Source: Sphingomonas sp. PP-CE-3G-477
Lineage (GTDB): Bacteria; Pseudomonadota; Alphaproteobacteria; Sphingomonadales; Sphingomonadaceae
NCBI RefSeq assembly: GCF_003050745.1
Contig: NZ_QAOF01000001.1
Span: forward strand, 1,116,001 to 1,180,000
Direction of reading: 5' to 3'
DNA length: 64,000 nt
How positions within the stretch are numbered: the stretch's first letter is position 1; every line of letters begins with the position of its first letter. The position numbers and the translations under genes are program-made. Below, piece after piece: positions 62,394 to 64,000 of the stretch. Under the pieces are notes generated by a model that was given only the letters and a program-made list of their open reading frames with translations, searched no databases and had not been told where the DNA came from.

Positions 62394-63013
62394 TCAGTCG
62401 GCGAAGTGGATGTCCATTGCCCGCGCCGCCAGCACCGCCTGAGTGCGGTTCTGGACGCCTAGCTTGCGCAGGATGGCGGTCATGTGACCCTTCACCGTGC
62501 CTTCCGAAATGCCGAGGTCGAAGGCGACCTGCTTGTTCAGGCGGCCGGCGAGCACACCGAGCAGGACTTTCAGTTCGGTCGGGGTGAGGCTTGCAACACG
62601 CGTCGCCATGTCGTCTACGGAGGCACCTTCGATCGGCGCGTCGCGTTCGCCCGCGAGGGCTCGGGCTACGGCGGTTTCGAGCGTGGTCAGGTCGGCGGTC
62701 TTGGAGACGAAGCCGATCGCGCCATAGGCCCTCGCGCGGGGGGCGGCCTCGGCTTCGTTGGCCGAGGAGATCACCATGATCGGCGTGTCGGGGCGTTCTG
62801 CGTGAAGCAGCGCGACACCCGCAAACCCTTCCGAGCCCGGCATCCGCAGGTCGAGCAGGATCAAATCGAGCCGTTCCGCCCCCCGCACCGCGTCGACCGC
62901 TTCGCAGAGTTGCCCCGCCTCGATCACCACCGCGTCGGGCGCGGCGCGGCTGACCGCCAGTTTGAGCGCCTGGCGGAACAGCGGGTGATCGTCGGCGATG
63001 AGGATCGTGCGGG

Positions 63014-63017
<4 letters not shown>
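62394..63017 (-). CDS. CrbR-like LuxR-family response regulator
   Basis: A 207-residue NarL/LuxR-type regulator. The receiver has [14 protein letters not shown] at the start, phosphoacceptor Asp in [15 protein letters not shown] and a VSKTADL stretch. The C-terminal LuxR helix-turn-helix is [44 protein letters not shown] in two blocks (~143-186). Its ATG overlaps the acs stop (63014-63017), so it is co-translated with acs. It lies beside the SSF-kinase gene, convergent with it. In Vibrio and Pseudomonas this pair (CrbS/CrbR) activates acs. Confidence 0.87.

Positions 63018-64000
<983 letters not shown>

Overview
The window is high-GC DNA with dense, short-gapped operons and a gene content typical of an aerobic alphaproteobacterium of the Sphingomonas group. 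Pointers are a TonB-dependent receptor paired with a peptidase, UrrA-, DUF885- and DUF2141-type proteins, a PaoABC-type aldehyde oxidoreductase, class II (B12-dependent) ribonucleotide reductase, and the short G/C-rich intergenic palindromes common in sphingomonad genomes. This assignment is inference; no rRNA is present to confirm it. No tRNA, rRNA, CRISPR array, insertion sequence or prophage was seen. The window looks chromosomal.

Layout. 1-4.8 kb: a membrane histidine kinase (cut by the left edge), a divergent RpfF-type DSF (diffusible signal factor) synthase, and a membrane GGDEF-EAL protein convergent with it. Together these look like a fatty-acid quorum-sensing module wired to cyclic di-GMP. 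5-10.6 kb: a small NTF2-fold protein, a GH130 glycoside phosphorylase/hydrolase, an AEC permease overlapping an FAD/NAD(P) protein, and a multi-helix membrane protein behind a perfect FNR/FixK box. 10.6-15.7 kb: M14 peptidase, siderophore-type TonB receptor and a LysR regulator. 15.7-18.9 kb: an MFS-LLM flavin oxidoreductase-EthD operon divergent from that LysR. 19-24.7 kb: DUF1203 protein, a second MFS/LysR divergent pair, a MocR regulator whose 3' end overlaps the LysR, and a UrrA-PhzF pair. 24.8-30.5 kb: NrdJ, a broken TetR remnant, NDH-2 and a ClC chloride channel. 30.5-36 kb: TauD-like dioxygenase with DUF2147, an OmpR/EnvZ-type two-component pair, an outer-membrane barrel, DUF2141, a small membrane protein and an HNH protein. 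36.3-39.7 kb: a semialdehyde-type dehydrogenase, DUF1330, and a GST divergent from a TetR with twin operator copies. 39.7-44.8 kb: paoC-paoB-paoA divergent from a LysR. 44.9-54.5 kb, all on the minus strand: glpD-glpK-glpF, a PilZ protein, a Wzx-type flippase, GT2 and GT14 glycosyltransferases, and a YcbB-type L,D-transpeptidase. 54.5-64 kb: an Ntn-acylase divergent from a DUF885 peptidase, then a CrbS-like SSF-histidine kinase-receiver, a CrbR-like regulator and the acetyl-CoA synthetase gene, cut by the right edge.

How it fits together. Two themes recur. One is cyclic di-GMP and surface behaviour: the DSF synthase with the GGDEF-EAL enzyme at the left, and the PilZ protein next to polysaccharide genes at the right. 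The other is small-carbon metabolism and detoxification: glycerol uptake, acetate activation under a dedicated two-component system, aldehyde oxidation, GST, LLM/EthD and MFS pumps. The most notable items are the DSF/c-di-GMP module, the CrbSR-acs locus whose kinase has no conventional start codon next to a repeat, the perfect FNR box before an unknown membrane protein, and several clean operator palindromes.
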